From contig JAZQVC010000008.1 in NCBI GenBank assembly GCA_045631645.1, positions 1-57,642 of the forward strand: a stretch of DNA of 57,642 nucleotides. Direction: 5' to 3'. The notes beneath the pieces were generated by a model. The model was not told where the DNA came from and searched no databases. It saw only the letters and a program-made list of their open reading frames with translations. Both the position numbers and the translations under genes were made by a program. Position 1 is the first letter of the stretch, and every line of letters starts with the position of its first letter. Source of the stretch: SIG459 sp045631645 (GTDB lineage: Bacteria > Bacillota > Clostridia > Oscillospirales > Oscillospiraceae). This document shows, in pieces, positions 16,030-25,495 of the stretch.

Positions 16030-16065
16030 AAATCCGACCTATGATCGAAATCATAGGTCGGATTT
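16030..16065. terminator. Perfect 16-base terminator hairpin
   Basis: Arms 16030-16045 and 16050-16065 pair perfectly around CGAA, ending in AAATCC/GGATTT, with T-rich flanks on both strands. It closes the DUF975 gene on the minus strand and can also stop plus-strand transcripts. Confidence 0.8.
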
Positions 16066-16071
16066 AAGTTT

Positions 16072-16827
16072 TTATTCCTGAGTAATAACGCCTGTCCAAT
16101 CTGAGAGGCGGTTATAATACATGGATGTTGAAATTGTTCTATAAGGAGTCACAAAAGCGCTTATGAGTATTGAGCCCGCTATTGCAATAATAGGAGAAAC
16201 TCCTGTAAGGACGGTGGGAACACTTGCCAAAAGCTCCCAGCCAATAAAGCTCAAATCCAGAACAAACAGCTGCCACTTATAGCCTTTAGTCAGTTCCTTG
16301 CTCTCTCTTATGCACTGCATAACACCTTTATCAGGACAATCAAGAAGAATGTAGGGAGCAAAGGAATAGCGGTAAGCGGCAATTATACCGGGAATTACGA
16401 AAAGCAGGCTCCAAAGGAAAATGAAAAGTCCCATCATGAAAAGGAGAGCAAAGGCTTTGAAGAATATTGAGAATATATCGAATATTTCTCCTATGCCTGC
16501 ATGCTGCTTGCGTCCTATTCTAAGGCAAAATCCCTGGAAGCCCATGGAGAGCACACCGGACATAACAGTTACCGCAAGAAGCAGCACAGCTCCCCAAAAA
16601 CTAAGCTCGGGTATATTGATGGAATATCCCTGAGAAATTTCGGCAACGACTCTGTTCAGATCCAGATTACCAAGCTGCATACGGTAAGAAAGCTCGGAAA
16701 GAATGTTAATAACCACAAGGTAAAAGACAGAAACCCAATATACACGAGGTTTCTTGCCTTTCATAGATTCCCTTGCCAGACTTTTTACACTCGGTCTGTC
16801 TATCTTTATGATTGTTCTATCTGTCAT
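16072..16827 (-). CDS. DUF975-family integral membrane protein
   Basis: 251 residues with about five or six membrane helices. The block YRYSFAPYILLDCPDKGVMQCIRESKE, shortened here to its ends YRYSFAPY and CIRESKELTKGYKW, is the DUF975 hallmark. Function of the family is unknown. A GGAGG site seven bases before the ATG supports the start. It lies 15 bases downstream of the MATE gene on the same strand and is probably co-transcribed with it. Confidence 0.85.
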   Translation of the reverse strand: MTDRTIIKIDRPSVKSLARESMKGKKPRVYWVSVFYLVVINILSELSYRMQLGNLDLNRVVAEISQGYSINIPELSFWGAVLLLAVTVMSGVLSMGFQGFCLRIGRKQHAGIGEIFDIFSIFFKAFALLFMMGLFIFLWSLLFVIPGIIAAYRYSFAPYILLDCPDKGVMQCIRESKELTKGYKWQLFVLDLSFIGWELLASVPTVLTGVSPIIAIAGSILISAFVTPYRTISTSMYYNRLSDWTGVITQE

Positions 16828-16842
16828 TGGATTGCCTCCTGA

Positions 16843-18210
16843 TCAATCAGATAATATCTTATATTTTGTCCATTTTCCTGAATGGTAATAAATTGCGCCG
16901 ACCAAAACTATGCCCGACCTTGCAAGCGCATCACCAAGGAAAAATCCGAGAGCCCCCATATCAAGCACAAGACCGAAAAGCATACCGAAGCCGATTCTAA
17001 ACACAACGCCGTCCAACATTCCGCCAAGAAAACCAAGCTTAGCATTACCAGTGCCGGAAACAACTCCCTCATAGGGCGCAATGGCCGCAGACAGGAAGTA
17101 TATTACGCAGCAGACCATCATAAAAGATGCGGCCTGGGCGATAACTTCTGGGTCGGATGTGAAAATGGAAAACACCGTTTTGGGGAAGGCAAGAGATATT
17201 GCCGCCATAACAGCAGCCGCGGAAAAGGAAACCTTTGCAACGCAGCCAACGATGGTTCTTACTCTGTCATATTTTCTTGCGCCAATATTTTGGGCAACCA
17301 TCGTGCCTCCCGCCTCGCGGACAGAGATGGCAAATATGTTTGCAACATGGTAAATCTTATCGCTCACATTATATGCGGCGGAAGCAGCCATGCCAAAGGA
17401 ATTGATAAAGCTGAGAAGGTACATCTGAGTAACAATAATAAAAACGCCTCTCATAGAAAGAGGAAGGCCAAGCTTTATCAAAACGGCCAGCTTGCTCCAG
17501 TTGACTTTGAATGAGCTTAAACGGAAATCAAAGCCGAAGCTTTCTCTCTTCCTATAAAGCAAAAATAGCGAAAAAGCAAGAGAAACGCCCTGTCCGATAA
17601 CTGTTGCAAGAGCAGTTCCCGCGACCCCCAGACCGAAGCAAACAATAAAGACAATATCGAGAACAATGTTCAAAACTGTTGCAATCGCAATGAAAAGAAG
17701 GGGGCTTTTGCTGTCTCCCATAGCCCGCAAAACGCTGCTGACAGCATTATAACCGAACATCAAGGGAAGGCCTATGCTGGTTATTATAAGATAATCCAGC
17801 GCAGGTTCAAGAGATTCTGCAGGCGTGTTTATTGCGACAAGGATTTCTCTGCCAAAGCAAAGATTTATAACCGCAAAAAGAATCGAGAAAGCAAAGAGCT
17901 CTGTGAATAAAGTTCCTATTGTTGAATTAAGTTCGTTATTTTTTCCGGCGCCTATATGCTGGGATATAAGCACCTGACCGGCAGCGGCAAGCGCAGTTCC
18001 GACGAGGGTATAGAGGGCAAGCATTTTGCCGCCCATGCTGACGGCAACAATGCCGTAGCTTCCCAAGAACTGTCCAATTATGACCGCATCAACGGTGTTG
18101 TATAAGTTATTAAGGGCGTTGGCAATAAGAAAGGGCAGGAAGAACTTCAACAGCATGGGCATTACAGGACCTCGGGTGAAGTCCATGCCCATTGATCTGG
18201 GGTTGTTCAT
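16843..18210 (-). CDS. MATE-family multidrug exporter
   Basis: 455 residues and about 12 membrane helices. The N terminus FTRGPVMPMLLKFFLPFLI leads into NNLYNTVDAVIIGQFLG, the usual MATE helix-1 region, and the second half repeats it (SMRGVFIIVTQMYLLSF). These proteins export cationic drugs or metabolites against H+ or Na+. It follows recN by 17 bases on the same strand. Substrate unknown. Confidence 0.92.
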   Translation of the reverse strand: MNNPRSMGMDFTRGPVMPMLLKFFLPFLIANALNNLYNTVDAVIIGQFLGSYGIVAVSMGGKMLALYTLVGTALAAAGQVLISQHIGAGKNNELNSTIGTLFTELFAFSILFAVINLCFGREILVAINTPAESLEPALDYLIITSIGLPLMFGYNAVSSVLRAMGDSKSPLLFIAIATVLNIVLDIVFIVCFGLGVAGTALATVIGQGVSLAFSLFLLYRKRESFGFDFRLSSFKVNWSKLAVLIKLGLPLSMRGVFIIVTQMYLLSFINSFGMAASAAYNVSDKIYHVANIFAISVREAGGTMVAQNIGARKYDRVRTIVGCVAKVSFSAAAVMAAISLAFPKTVFSIFTSDPEVIAQAASFMMVCCVIYFLSAAIAPYEGVVSGTGNAKLGFLGGMLDGVVFRIGFGMLFGLVLDMGALGFFLGDALARSGIVLVGAIYYHSGKWTKYKILSD

Positions 18211-18227
18211 TTCCTGCTCACTTCCTT

Positions 18228-19910
18228 TTATCTATGAGATGCTTTGAATGCTTCAGCAGCAGAAAGCTGCTCCTCAGCGCTTTGGAGGGTAAGGGCGGTT
18301 ACAACATCGCCTCCGTAAAGACGGGCAAGTTCTCCAAGTCTTCCCTCTTTATCAAGCTCCGTTACATTAGTATATGTTCTTCCATCGCGCTCAAGCTTAC
18401 TTATTCTGAAATGGGTATCGGCCATTGCTGCAATCTGGGGCAAATGAGTTATGCAAATAACCTGCTTTTTACCGCTCATCTGACCGATTTTTTCGCCAAC
18501 TCTCTGGGCTGCAATTCCAGAAACACCGGTATCTATTTCGTCAAAAACAAGGCTTTCCACCTTATCGCCTTCCGCGAGAACGCTCTTCATGGCCAGCATT
18601 ATGCGGCTGAGCTCACCGCCGGAGGCAATTTTAGATATACGACCCGGCTCTTCGCCCGCGTTGGCGGACATAAAAAATTTAACATCGTCACAGCCTGTTG
18701 CACAAAAGCCTTTATTATCATCAAGCTTTTCTACCTTCGCCACAAAGCGCACAGAAGGCATACTGAGATATTTCAGCTCGCTTTCAACTCGCTGAGAGAG
18801 TTTTGCTGCAGTCTCTTTACGAGCCTCGGTGAGCACAGCGCCTTTTCTAAGGATCTCCTTTACAAGTTTCTCTCTGTCCTTTTCAAGACGAATGAGCATA
18901 TCTCCTGCAAATTCAATTTCCTCAAGGCGGCTGCGGCAGGATTCCAGATGGGACAAAACCGCTTCCTCATCTATACCGTATTTGCGCTCAAGGCGGCGCA
19001 GAAGAGCAAGGCGCTCTTCTATGTAATCATATTCTTCGGGAGAAAAATCCATAGACGCTCTGAGGTCCGCAATGCGCTCCGCTGCATCCTCAAGCATAAA
19101 GCGGGCGTCAGTGATGATGCGCAGAGTATCTTTAAGTTCCGATGCATATCCCGAAGCATGGCTGACGCAATCCTCTGCATCCGCAGCAAGGGCAATGGCA
19201 TTATCGCCGCCGCTATACAATGCCTCATGTGCGGCATCGAGAGCCTCGGTGAGCTTTCCGGAGTTTTTCATAAGGCTTCGGCGCTCATTAAGCTCTTCTT
19301 CCTCGCCAACGCGGAGGTCTGCATTTTCTATTTCCGCTATCTGATAGCGGAGATTTTCAATAAGTCGCTCCTTTTCCAGTTCATCCATGGAAATACGACG
19401 AATTTCCTTCTCCGTTTCGCGCCACGCTTTATAGCTCTCGGAATAATCCGCGAGAAGGGCATCATGAGCGCCGAAGCTATCCAGATATTCAAGATGTCTG
19501 CTTTCATCCAAAAGCTGTCTGCCGTCATTCTGACCGTGAATATCAAGGAGAAGGCCTCCCAAAGAACGCAATTGCTGAACGGTTACAGGCATGCCGTTAA
19601 CGCGGCAGGAGCTTTTTCCTTCCGCAGAAATGCGACGCTGGATGATTATTTCATCCTCTTCATCTATCTCATTTTCCTCGAACCATTTCCCTGCATCACC
19701 GCAGCGAAAAACCGCACTGACAAGGGCTTTATCCGCTCCGTGGCGAACTATCTCACGGCTGGCTCTTCCACCCAAAACAGCGTCGAGGGCATCAATAACC
19801 ATACTTTTGCCTGCACCTGTTTCACCGGTGAGAACATTGAAGCCGGCGCCGAAATCCACATCAGATCGCTCTATAACGGCAATATTTTCAATATGAAGAC
19901 TGCAAAGCAT
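18228..19910 (-). CDS. recN: DNA repair protein RecN
   Basis: SMC-like ATPase that acts early at double-strand breaks. The 560 residues are the normal length: N-terminal Walker A GETGAGKS near residue 30, a central coiled coil (about 150-350), then the ABC signature ASGGELSRIMLA and Walker B VFDEIDTGVSG near 460-480, and ITHLPQIAA. It is the last gene of the conserved dxs-tlyA-nadK-argR-recN order and lies 18 bases after argR. Confidence 0.97.
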   Translation of the reverse strand: MLCSLHIENIAVIERSDVDFGAGFNVLTGETGAGKSMVIDALDAVLGGRASREIVRHGADKALVSAVFRCGDAGKWFEENEIDEEDEIIIQRRISAEGKSSCRVNGMPVTVQQLRSLGGLLLDIHGQNDGRQLLDESRHLEYLDSFGAHDALLADYSESYKAWRETEKEIRRISMDELEKERLIENLRYQIAEIENADLRVGEEEELNERRSLMKNSGKLTEALDAAHEALYSGGDNAIALAADAEDCVSHASGYASELKDTLRIITDARFMLEDAAERIADLRASMDFSPEEYDYIEERLALLRRLERKYGIDEEAVLSHLESCRSRLEEIEFAGDMLIRLEKDREKLVKEILRKGAVLTEARKETAAKLSQRVESELKYLSMPSVRFVAKVEKLDDNKGFCATGCDDVKFFMSANAGEEPGRISKIASGGELSRIMLAMKSVLAEGDKVESLVFDEIDTGVSGIAAQRVGEKIGQMSGKKQVICITHLPQIAAMADTHFRISKLERDGRTYTNVTELDKEGRLGELARLYGGDVVTALTLQSAEEQLSAAEAFKASHR

Positions 19911-19928
19911 AATCTTCTTCCTCCATCA

Positions 19929-20378
19929 TTACAGCAGCTTGTCTATCTCCTTGAGAAAATGCTCGGCCGAAGCATTATCCTTCATGGCCAAAAATGCTGT
20001 ATCATCACCTGCGATTGAGCCTACAAGATTATAGATATCCATATTATCAAGGGCCGAGCAGGCAGCATTTGCAAGACCGGGAAGGGTCTTTATAACTATA
20101 AGGTTCTGGGCAGCTTTGCAGTCCAAAATGCACTCACGGAAAATTTTTCTCAGTCGCTGATCATGGTCAGCGGTTCCGTCTTTTGTGCCGAGGACATAGC
20201 GATAACTTCCCTCAGCACTCATCTCCTTAACAAGATGAAGGTCGCGAATATCGCGGGAAAGGGTTGCCTGGGTGCTTTTTATTCCTTCAGCCATTAGAGC
20301 TGTCATAAGCTGATGCTGATTTTCGATATTTCTCTTGTTAATAATTTCTATAATCTTTTCCTGGCGTAAAGATTTCAT
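19929..20378 (-). CDS. argR: Arginine repressor ArgR/AhrC
   Basis: 149 residues. The N-terminal winged helix (about 1-70; RQEKIIEIINKRNIENQHQL, then STQATLSRDIRDL) binds ARG boxes; the C-terminal domain (about 80-149; LPGLANAACSALD, then IAGDDTAFLA) forms hexamers and binds arginine. The ATG overlaps the nadK stop by four bases. ArgR between nadK and recN is a standard Firmicutes arrangement. Confidence 0.97.
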   Translation of the reverse strand: MKSLRQEKIIEIINKRNIENQHQLMTALMAEGIKSTQATLSRDIRDLHLVKEMSAEGSYRYVLGTKDGTADHDQRLRKIFRECILDCKAAQNLIVIKTLPGLANAACSALDNMDIYNLVGSIAGDDTAFLAMKDNASAEHFLKEIDKLL

Positions 20379-21232
20379 TTTGTATCACCCAACTTTTCAA
20401 ATACTATATCGTAGAAGCTCTTTGAACCAACATGAGCCAGCATAGTCTGATAGCCCGATTTTCTCACCCTGACGGTATCGCCTTCTTCAATATTAACATC
20501 AACGCCATCAACAGAAAGCATCGCTCTTCCCCTCAGGCGGCTGAGTTCAACAGTAATAACTCTGTCAGGCGCAAGAACACAGCTTCTTGCAAGAAGCGCG
20601 TGGGGGCAAATGGGAGTGAGGATGAGATTCTCAACGGTAGGCTCCACCAGAGGTCCTCCCGCAGACATTGAATAGGCAGATGAACCGGTAGGACTGGAGA
20701 TAACGATTCCATCGCCGTTAAACTCAAGTATTCTTCTGCCGTCTCCGCAAGCGACTACATGGATTATCTGCATAACGCCATGAACCGTTGCATCATTAAG
20801 AGCATAGCTGGAGAAAACAACTTCGCCCTTTCGCACAAGCTCAACACGCAGCATCATGCGGGGACTGGGAACAAAATTTCCCTGAGCTGCAACCACAAGC
20901 CGACCAAGATCTGTTCTATCAAGCTCTGAAAGAAATCCGACGCTTCCAAGATTAACGCCTATCAGGGGAACGCGATAACCCACCATGCGACGGGCGGTAT
21001 GCATGATAGTTCCGTCGCCTCCGAGGGAAACCACAAGCACCGCTCCCTCAAGAGCTTCGGCCAAGTCATAATAATCCAGCCCTTCAGGAAGAACTATTCC
21101 CTCATCCCCCAAAAATTCTGGACTGATCGCAACTTCCATGCCTGCCTTAAGAAGAAGGCTGCGTGCCTCCAAAGTAACCTCAAGATTTTTATCTTTATAG
21201 GGATTGGGGCAAAGAACAACTTTTCTTTTCAT
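20375..21232 (-). CDS. nadK: NAD kinase
   Basis: Phosphorylates NAD+ to NADP+ with ATP. 285 residues. The GGDGTIMHTARR block near residue 75 holds the catalytic Asp, and NEFNGDGIVISSPTGSSAYS-type sequence (here FNGDGIVISSPTGSSAYSMS) near 175-195 is the NAD-binding loop. ATG 21232 overlaps the tlyA stop by one base (TGATG) behind GGAGG at seven bases, and is preferred to the GTG one codon upstream. Confidence 0.97.
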   Translation of the reverse strand: MKRKVVLCPNPYKDKNLEVTLEARSLLLKAGMEVAISPEFLGDEGIVLPEGLDYYDLAEALEGAVLVVSLGGDGTIMHTARRMVGYRVPLIGVNLGSVGFLSELDRTDLGRLVVAAQGNFVPSPRMMLRVELVRKGEVVFSSYALNDATVHGVMQIIHVVACGDGRRILEFNGDGIVISSPTGSSAYSMSAGGPLVEPTVENLILTPICPHALLARSCVLAPDRVITVELSRLRGRAMLSVDGVDVNIEEGDTVRVRKSGYQTMLAHVGSKSFYDIVFEKLGDTK

Positions 21233-22038
21233 CACTTTGCCTCCTTGAAGGAGCTGTGGGAGGCTTCAACAACCGGCTTGGGGTCTATTGGCTCGGCCTC
21301 GTGAACGCCCTTTTTCAGCCATCCAAGGTACTCTATATTCCCCTCAGGCCCACGAATCGGAGAGAAACTGAGCCCCATTACAGTGAAACCTGCTTCGGGA
21401 GCAAAGGCAAGAAAACGCTCCAGAACTTCAAGATGAACGGCGCTATCACGAACAACGCCCTTCTTTCCGACCTTATCTTTTCCGGCTTCAAACTGGGGCT
21501 TGATGAGGCAGAGAATATCTCCGTTTTCCTTCAAAAGCTCGCGAACAGCGGGAATTACAAGTTCAATAGATATAAAGGCAAGATCCATAACAGCCAGATC
21601 CAGCTTTTCAGGTATCTGTTCGTCGCTTATATAGCGAACATTAGTGCGCTCCATGTTGACAACTCGCTCGTCGCTGCGAAGCTTCCAGGCAAGCTGTCCG
21701 TAGCCTACATCAACCGCATACACTTTTTTTGCTCCATTCTGGAGAAGCACATCGGTAAAGCCGCCTGTAGATGCACCGCAGTCAATGCATACACAGTCGG
21801 CAGCATCAACGGGAAACACCTTCAGAGCTTTTTCAAGCTTAAAGCCACCGCGGGATACATAGGGCAAAGGCTCACCTCTGACCTCTATCTTCTTTTCGGG
21901 GTCTACCGCAGTGCCCGGTTTATCCACCCTTTGACCGTCGACAAAAACATTGCCGGCCATTATTGTGGTCTTTGCTCTCTCTCGGCTTTGTACAAAGCCC
22001 ATCTCGAATATAAGCTGATCAAGCCTTACTTTTTTCAT
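21232..22038 (-). CDS. tlyA: TlyA-family 16S/23S rRNA methyltransferase (or hemolysin-annotated homologue)
   Basis: 268 residues. An N-terminal S4 RNA-binding domain (about 1-62; RLDQLIFEMGFVQSRERAK) is followed by an FtsJ-like methyltransferase domain with the SAM motif CIDCGASTGGFTDVLLQNGA. TlyA methylates ribose 2'-OH groups of rRNA. It overlaps dxs by 20 bases and nadK by one, so the three are translationally linked. Confidence 0.93.
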   Translation of the reverse strand: MKKVRLDQLIFEMGFVQSRERAKTTIMAGNVFVDGQRVDKPGTAVDPEKKIEVRGEPLPYVSRGGFKLEKALKVFPVDAADCVCIDCGASTGGFTDVLLQNGAKKVYAVDVGYGQLAWKLRSDERVVNMERTNVRYISDEQIPEKLDLAVMDLAFISIELVIPAVRELLKENGDILCLIKPQFEAGKDKVGKKGVVRDSAVHLEVLERFLAFAPEAGFTVMGLSFSPIRGPEGNIEYLGWLKKGVHEAEPIDPKPVVEASHSSFKEAK

Positions 22039-23875
22039 TATTCATCCACTCCATACCGATACTTACGATAGCTTCGGCATCTATTCCGTATTTTCTTCGA
22101 AGTTCCTTGGTACTTCCCTGCTCAACGATGCCGCTGCCGAGATCAACTCCACAGCCATAGTCAACGCTTACCCTATTTCGGAGCAAGCCCGCGAGAAGTC
22201 TTGTACCCATACTGCCGCGACGGGCAGATTCTTCGGCAATAATAATTTTACCCGTTTTGGCGGCAGAAGCATAAACAAGTGGGTAATCCGCCCTATCAAG
22301 TCGGGAAAGCTTTATGACCTCCGCGCTGACGCCCTTTTCTTCGAAAAGTTTTGCAGCAGAAAGCGCTTCATTGATCATAATGCCGTAGCAAACAAGAGTT
22401 ATATCTTTTCCCTCTTTAATGATGCATTCATCGCTGCCTGAGTTATCCTCGGTATATTCGCCTTCCTGTCCTCTGGGATAGCAAACCGCTGCGGGGCAAT
22501 TTAAGGCAAAAGCTTCGGAGAGCATAGATCTAAGCTCACTATAACTTGCAGGAGCAAACACGGCCATCCCGGGAACCTGACACAAATATCCGGTACTAAA
22601 TGTGCCCTGATGAGTTTCGCCGTCAGCACCTACCAAGCCACTTCTGTCAACGCCGATAACAAGAGGCAGATTATCAATTCCAATATCATGAATGAGCATA
22701 TCGTAAGAACGCTGCAAAAACGAAGAATAAACAGCAAAGATTGGTTTCATCCCCTGTTTTGCCATGCCTGCCGCCATGCTTACAGCATGGCCTTCGGCAA
22801 TACCCACATCATAAAAGCGCTTAGGATATTTTACGGCAAATTCATCCATTCCCGTTCCGCTAACCATGGCAGCAGTTATTCCCACAACCGCTTTATCTTC
22901 TTCGGCAATCGAACAAAGCGTTTTACCGAATACGGTGGAGAAACAAGGCTTTTCTTCCTTTCCAACGCCCTTTGCCGGGTCAAAGGCAGATACGCCATGA
23001 TATATTTCAGGAGAGCTTTCCGCAGGCTCATATCCCTTTCCCTTTACGGTTACTACATGGACAATTGTCGGCACACGAAGTTCGCGGGCATATCTCAAGG
23101 TGCGGACAAGGGTTTTCATATCGTGGCCATCAATGGGTCCAAGATAATAAAAGCCCATATTTTCGAACATATTGTTTGGCAGGAAAATATCCTTTACCCA
23201 TTCTTTCACCTTATGGAGAAGTCTATAAAGGAAACGCCATTTAGATACGCAGCGTTTATAAAGTTTCTTGAACTCTATGTAGCTGTTTCTCACCCTTTGA
23301 AAGGCCAGCATTTTGGCAAGGCCGCCAACATTGCGGTCGATGCTCATCTCGTTATCATTGAGAATAATAACTATAGGCTCGCCACTGTCTCCGCAATCGG
23401 AAAGCCCTTCATAAGCAAGGCCGCCGCTGAGTGCGCCATCGCCGATAATGGCAACGACATCATAGTCCTCACCCTGAAGAGTTCTTGCTCTGGCCATGCC
23501 CAAAGCATTGGATATTGAGTTTGATGCATGACCCGATATGCATGAATCATTCACGCTTTCCCTCGGCTTGGGGAAGCCGGAAATTCCTTCAAACTGACGG
23601 AGAGTATTAAATTTATCAAGCCTGCCGCTGAGCATCTTATGAGCATAGCACTGATGACCCACATCAAAAACAAGTCGGTCCTTCGAAGTGTCATAGACAC
23701 GGTGAATTGCAGCAGTTATCTCAACAGCGCCAAGATTTGATGCCAGATGACCGCCCGTTTTCGAAACATTCTCCATTATAGCCATTCGCAGCTCATCACA
23801 CAGAAGCTCCAGTTCATCTGTTGTAAGGCTATGAACATCAGCAGAAGAATGAATTTTATTCAATATCTTATACAT
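22019..23875 (-). CDS. dxs: 1-deoxy-D-xylulose-5-phosphate synthase
   Basis: Condenses pyruvate and glyceraldehyde-3-phosphate, the first step of the MEP isoprenoid pathway, with thiamine diphosphate. 618 residues. The TPP-binding motif is GDGALSGGLAYEGL ... LNDNEMS near 145-180; the transketolase-like middle has GITAAMVSGTGM and DVGIAEGHAVSMAAGMA near 340-370; the tail has the conserved AEESARRGSMG. ATG 23875 has GAGG at seven bases and is preferred to GTG 23878. Confidence 0.97.
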   Translation of the reverse strand: MYKILNKIHSSADVHSLTTDELELLCDELRMAIMENVSKTGGHLASNLGAVEITAAIHRVYDTSKDRLVFDVGHQCYAHKMLSGRLDKFNTLRQFEGISGFPKPRESVNDSCISGHASNSISNALGMARARTLQGEDYDVVAIIGDGALSGGLAYEGLSDCGDSGEPIVIILNDNEMSIDRNVGGLAKMLAFQRVRNSYIEFKKLYKRCVSKWRFLYRLLHKVKEWVKDIFLPNNMFENMGFYYLGPIDGHDMKTLVRTLRYARELRVPTIVHVVTVKGKGYEPAESSPEIYHGVSAFDPAKGVGKEEKPCFSTVFGKTLCSIAEEDKAVVGITAAMVSGTGMDEFAVKYPKRFYDVGIAEGHAVSMAAGMAKQGMKPIFAVYSSFLQRSYDMLIHDIGIDNLPLVIGVDRSGLVGADGETHQGTFSTGYLCQVPGMAVFAPASYSELRSMLSEAFALNCPAAVCYPRGQEGEYTEDNSGSDECIIKEGKDITLVCYGIMINEALSAAKLFEEKGVSAEVIKLSRLDRADYPLVYASAAKTGKIIIAEESARRGSMGTRLLAGLLRNRVSVDYGCGVDLGSGIVEQGSTKELRRKYGIDAEAIVSIGMEWMNNEKSKA

Positions 23876-23926
23876 CACAATACCTCGATGGATATGTTAT
23901 TTTCTTCTATCTTTTCATAATAACAA

Positions 23927-23962
23927 AAAATGCCCGTGATTACAACAATACACGGGCATTTT
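23927..23962 (-). terminator. Intrinsic terminator after xseB
   Basis: AAAATGCCCGTG and CACGGGCATTTT (23927-23938, 23951-23962) form a perfect 12-base stem. On the minus strand it is followed by TTTTTTGTTA. It separates the xse genes from dxs. Confidence 0.8.
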
Positions 23963-23985
23963 GCTTAACGAAAATATTCATTAAA

Positions 23986-24018
23986 TTTCGTGAATATTCA
24001 TAAACAATATTCACGAAA
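23986..24018 (-). repeat. AT-rich perfect hairpin just after xseB
   Basis: TTTCGTGAATATT (23986-23998) pairs perfectly with AATATTCACGAAA (24006-24018) around a seven-base loop, beginning five bases after the xseB stop. It may be a 3' stability element working with the terminator at 23927. Confidence 0.55.
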
Positions 24019-24022
24019 ATAC

Positions 24023-24238
24023 TTATTCGGCATCAAAAGGCAATTCAAGGGGCAGACCGTCCGCTCCTTTTTTAAGCATAACTACCTTTTGCTCTGCTTT
24101 ATCAAGCATTTCACCGCAAAGCTTGATGAGCGCTGTTCCCTCTTCGAAGAGGCTCATGGAATCAGAAAGGGAAACATCACCTTTCTCAAGGGATCTGACT
24201 ATTTCATCAAGACGCTTTATAGACTGTTCAAAAGTCAT
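24023..24238 (-). CDS. xseB: Exodeoxyribonuclease VII small subunit
   Basis: 71 residues, a short helical hairpin protein. The family pattern FEQSIKRLDEIVRSLEKGD, then SLSDSMSLFEEG, is clear. It binds the XseA subunit and is needed for processive single-strand degradation. It starts four bases after xseA. Confidence 0.95.
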   Translation of the reverse strand: MTFEQSIKRLDEIVRSLEKGDVSLSDSMSLFEEGTALIKLCGEMLDKAEQKVVMLKKGADGLPLELPFDAE

Positions 24239-24242
24239 TGTC

Positions 24243-25451
24243 TTATTCTCCTTTCACTTTTCCCTCGACCTTGCAAAGAAGCTTTCCATCTGCAAGAGTC
24301 AGGTCTATCTTATCGCCTATTTCAATATTTTCAGTGCTTCTCAAAACCTTTCCGTCCTCACTGCTGGGAACTGCATAACCTCTGGAGAGAACCTTAAGTG
24401 GGCTGAGGGCATCAAGAGAAGCTGCATATGCAACAAAGCTGCGGCGAAGCTTTGAAAGACGCATTTCCTGGGTAGCTATAAGACGCTCGGCAAGTCTTTC
24501 AGCCTCCACACGCTTAAGCTCAATATACCCCGTAGGGCTCTTCATAACAGGGCGGGAAGCAATCTCTCCAAGGCGGCGTTTATACATTTCAAGCTTTTTC
24601 TTGAGAGCCTGACGGGAGCGTATATCAACGCTATCCAGATACTGGCGAAGCTCATCGCAGTCGGGCACGGCAAGCTCCGCTCCATTGGAGGGAGTGGCCG
24701 CACGAAGGTCGGCAACAAAATCTGCAATTGTCACATCCGGTTCGTGACCGACAGCAGAAATTACCGGAATTTCACTATCATAAATAGCCCTTGCAACGCG
24801 TTCATCATTAAAAGCCCAAAGATCTTCAATGCTACCACCGCCACGCCCCGTTATTATAAGGTCCGCAACATGGTACTTATTTGCATAGGCAATAGCACCA
24901 CGAATTTCGGCTGGGGCTTCCGTTCCCTGAACTCTTACAGGCATTACAATTATTTTTGCCATAGGCCATCGTTTTCCGGAAACGCGGATTATGTCCCTAA
25001 CAGCAGCGCCCGCTCCGCTTGTTATAACGGCAATGCTTGCTGGAAAACGAGGTATAGGCTTTTTATGGCTCTTGTCAAAAAGTCCCTCTGCTGCCAGCTT
25101 TGCCTTGAGCTGCTCGTAAGCAACATAAAGGTCTCCGACTCCATCAACGCTCATTTCCGAGCAATAAAGCTGGTATGCTCCATCACGGGGATAAACGCTG
25201 ACTTTGCCTGTTACAACAACGCCCATTCCGCTTTCGGGGCGAAAACGCAGCTTAAGGGCGCTGCCCTTAAACATAACGCAGCGAATGCTGCTTTCAGAAT
25301 CCTTCAGCGTGAAATAGTGATGACCCGAAGGATAAACCTTATAGTTTGAAAGTTCACCCTTCACACACATATTCTGAAGCACACTATCGGCATCAATAAT
25401 TCCTTTTATTCGATTATTCAGATCTGTGACAGAAAAGATTTTTTGTTCCAT
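24243..25451 (-). CDS. xseA: Exodeoxyribonuclease VII large subunit
   Basis: 402 residues. An N-terminal OB-fold (about 1-100; NRIKGIIDADSVLQNMCVKG) is followed by the nuclease domain with the metal-site block VITSGAGAAVRDI and the conserved IITGRGGGSIEDLWAFNDE and SAVGHEPDVTIADFVADLRAATPS (listed here in parts). It is followed directly by xseB. Confidence 0.97.
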   Translation of the reverse strand: MEQKIFSVTDLNNRIKGIIDADSVLQNMCVKGELSNYKVYPSGHHYFTLKDSESSIRCVMFKGSALKLRFRPESGMGVVVTGKVSVYPRDGAYQLYCSEMSVDGVGDLYVAYEQLKAKLAAEGLFDKSHKKPIPRFPASIAVITSGAGAAVRDIIRVSGKRWPMAKIIVMPVRVQGTEAPAEIRGAIAYANKYHVADLIITGRGGGSIEDLWAFNDERVARAIYDSEIPVISAVGHEPDVTIADFVADLRAATPSNGAELAVPDCDELRQYLDSVDIRSRQALKKKLEMYKRRLGEIASRPVMKSPTGYIELKRVEAERLAERLIATQEMRLSKLRRSFVAYAASLDALSPLKVLSRGYAVPSSEDGKVLRSTENIEIGDKIDLTLADGKLLCKVEGKVKGE

Positions 25452-25461
25452 AATACCCGAG

Positions 25462-25487
25462 AGGGCGCACTTTGATAAGTGCGCCCT
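25462..25487. repeat. Perfect hairpin between nusB and xseA
   Basis: AGGGCGCACTT and AAGTGCGCCCT pair over 11 bases around TGAT. On the coding (minus) strand it is followed by CTCGGGTATT, not a T-run, so it is probably not a terminator; it may be a processing or stability element in the 5' leader of xseA. Confidence 0.5.
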
Positions 25488-25495
25488 TAAGTTTT

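Noticed and set aside
16072..18210. DUF975-MATE pair as an antibiotic biosynthesis locus
   Set aside because: No biosynthetic genes are near; the pair follows the recN housekeeping order.
25462..25487. Intrinsic terminator between nusB and xseA
   Set aside because: The stem is perfect, but on the coding strand no T-run follows; kept only as a hairpin.
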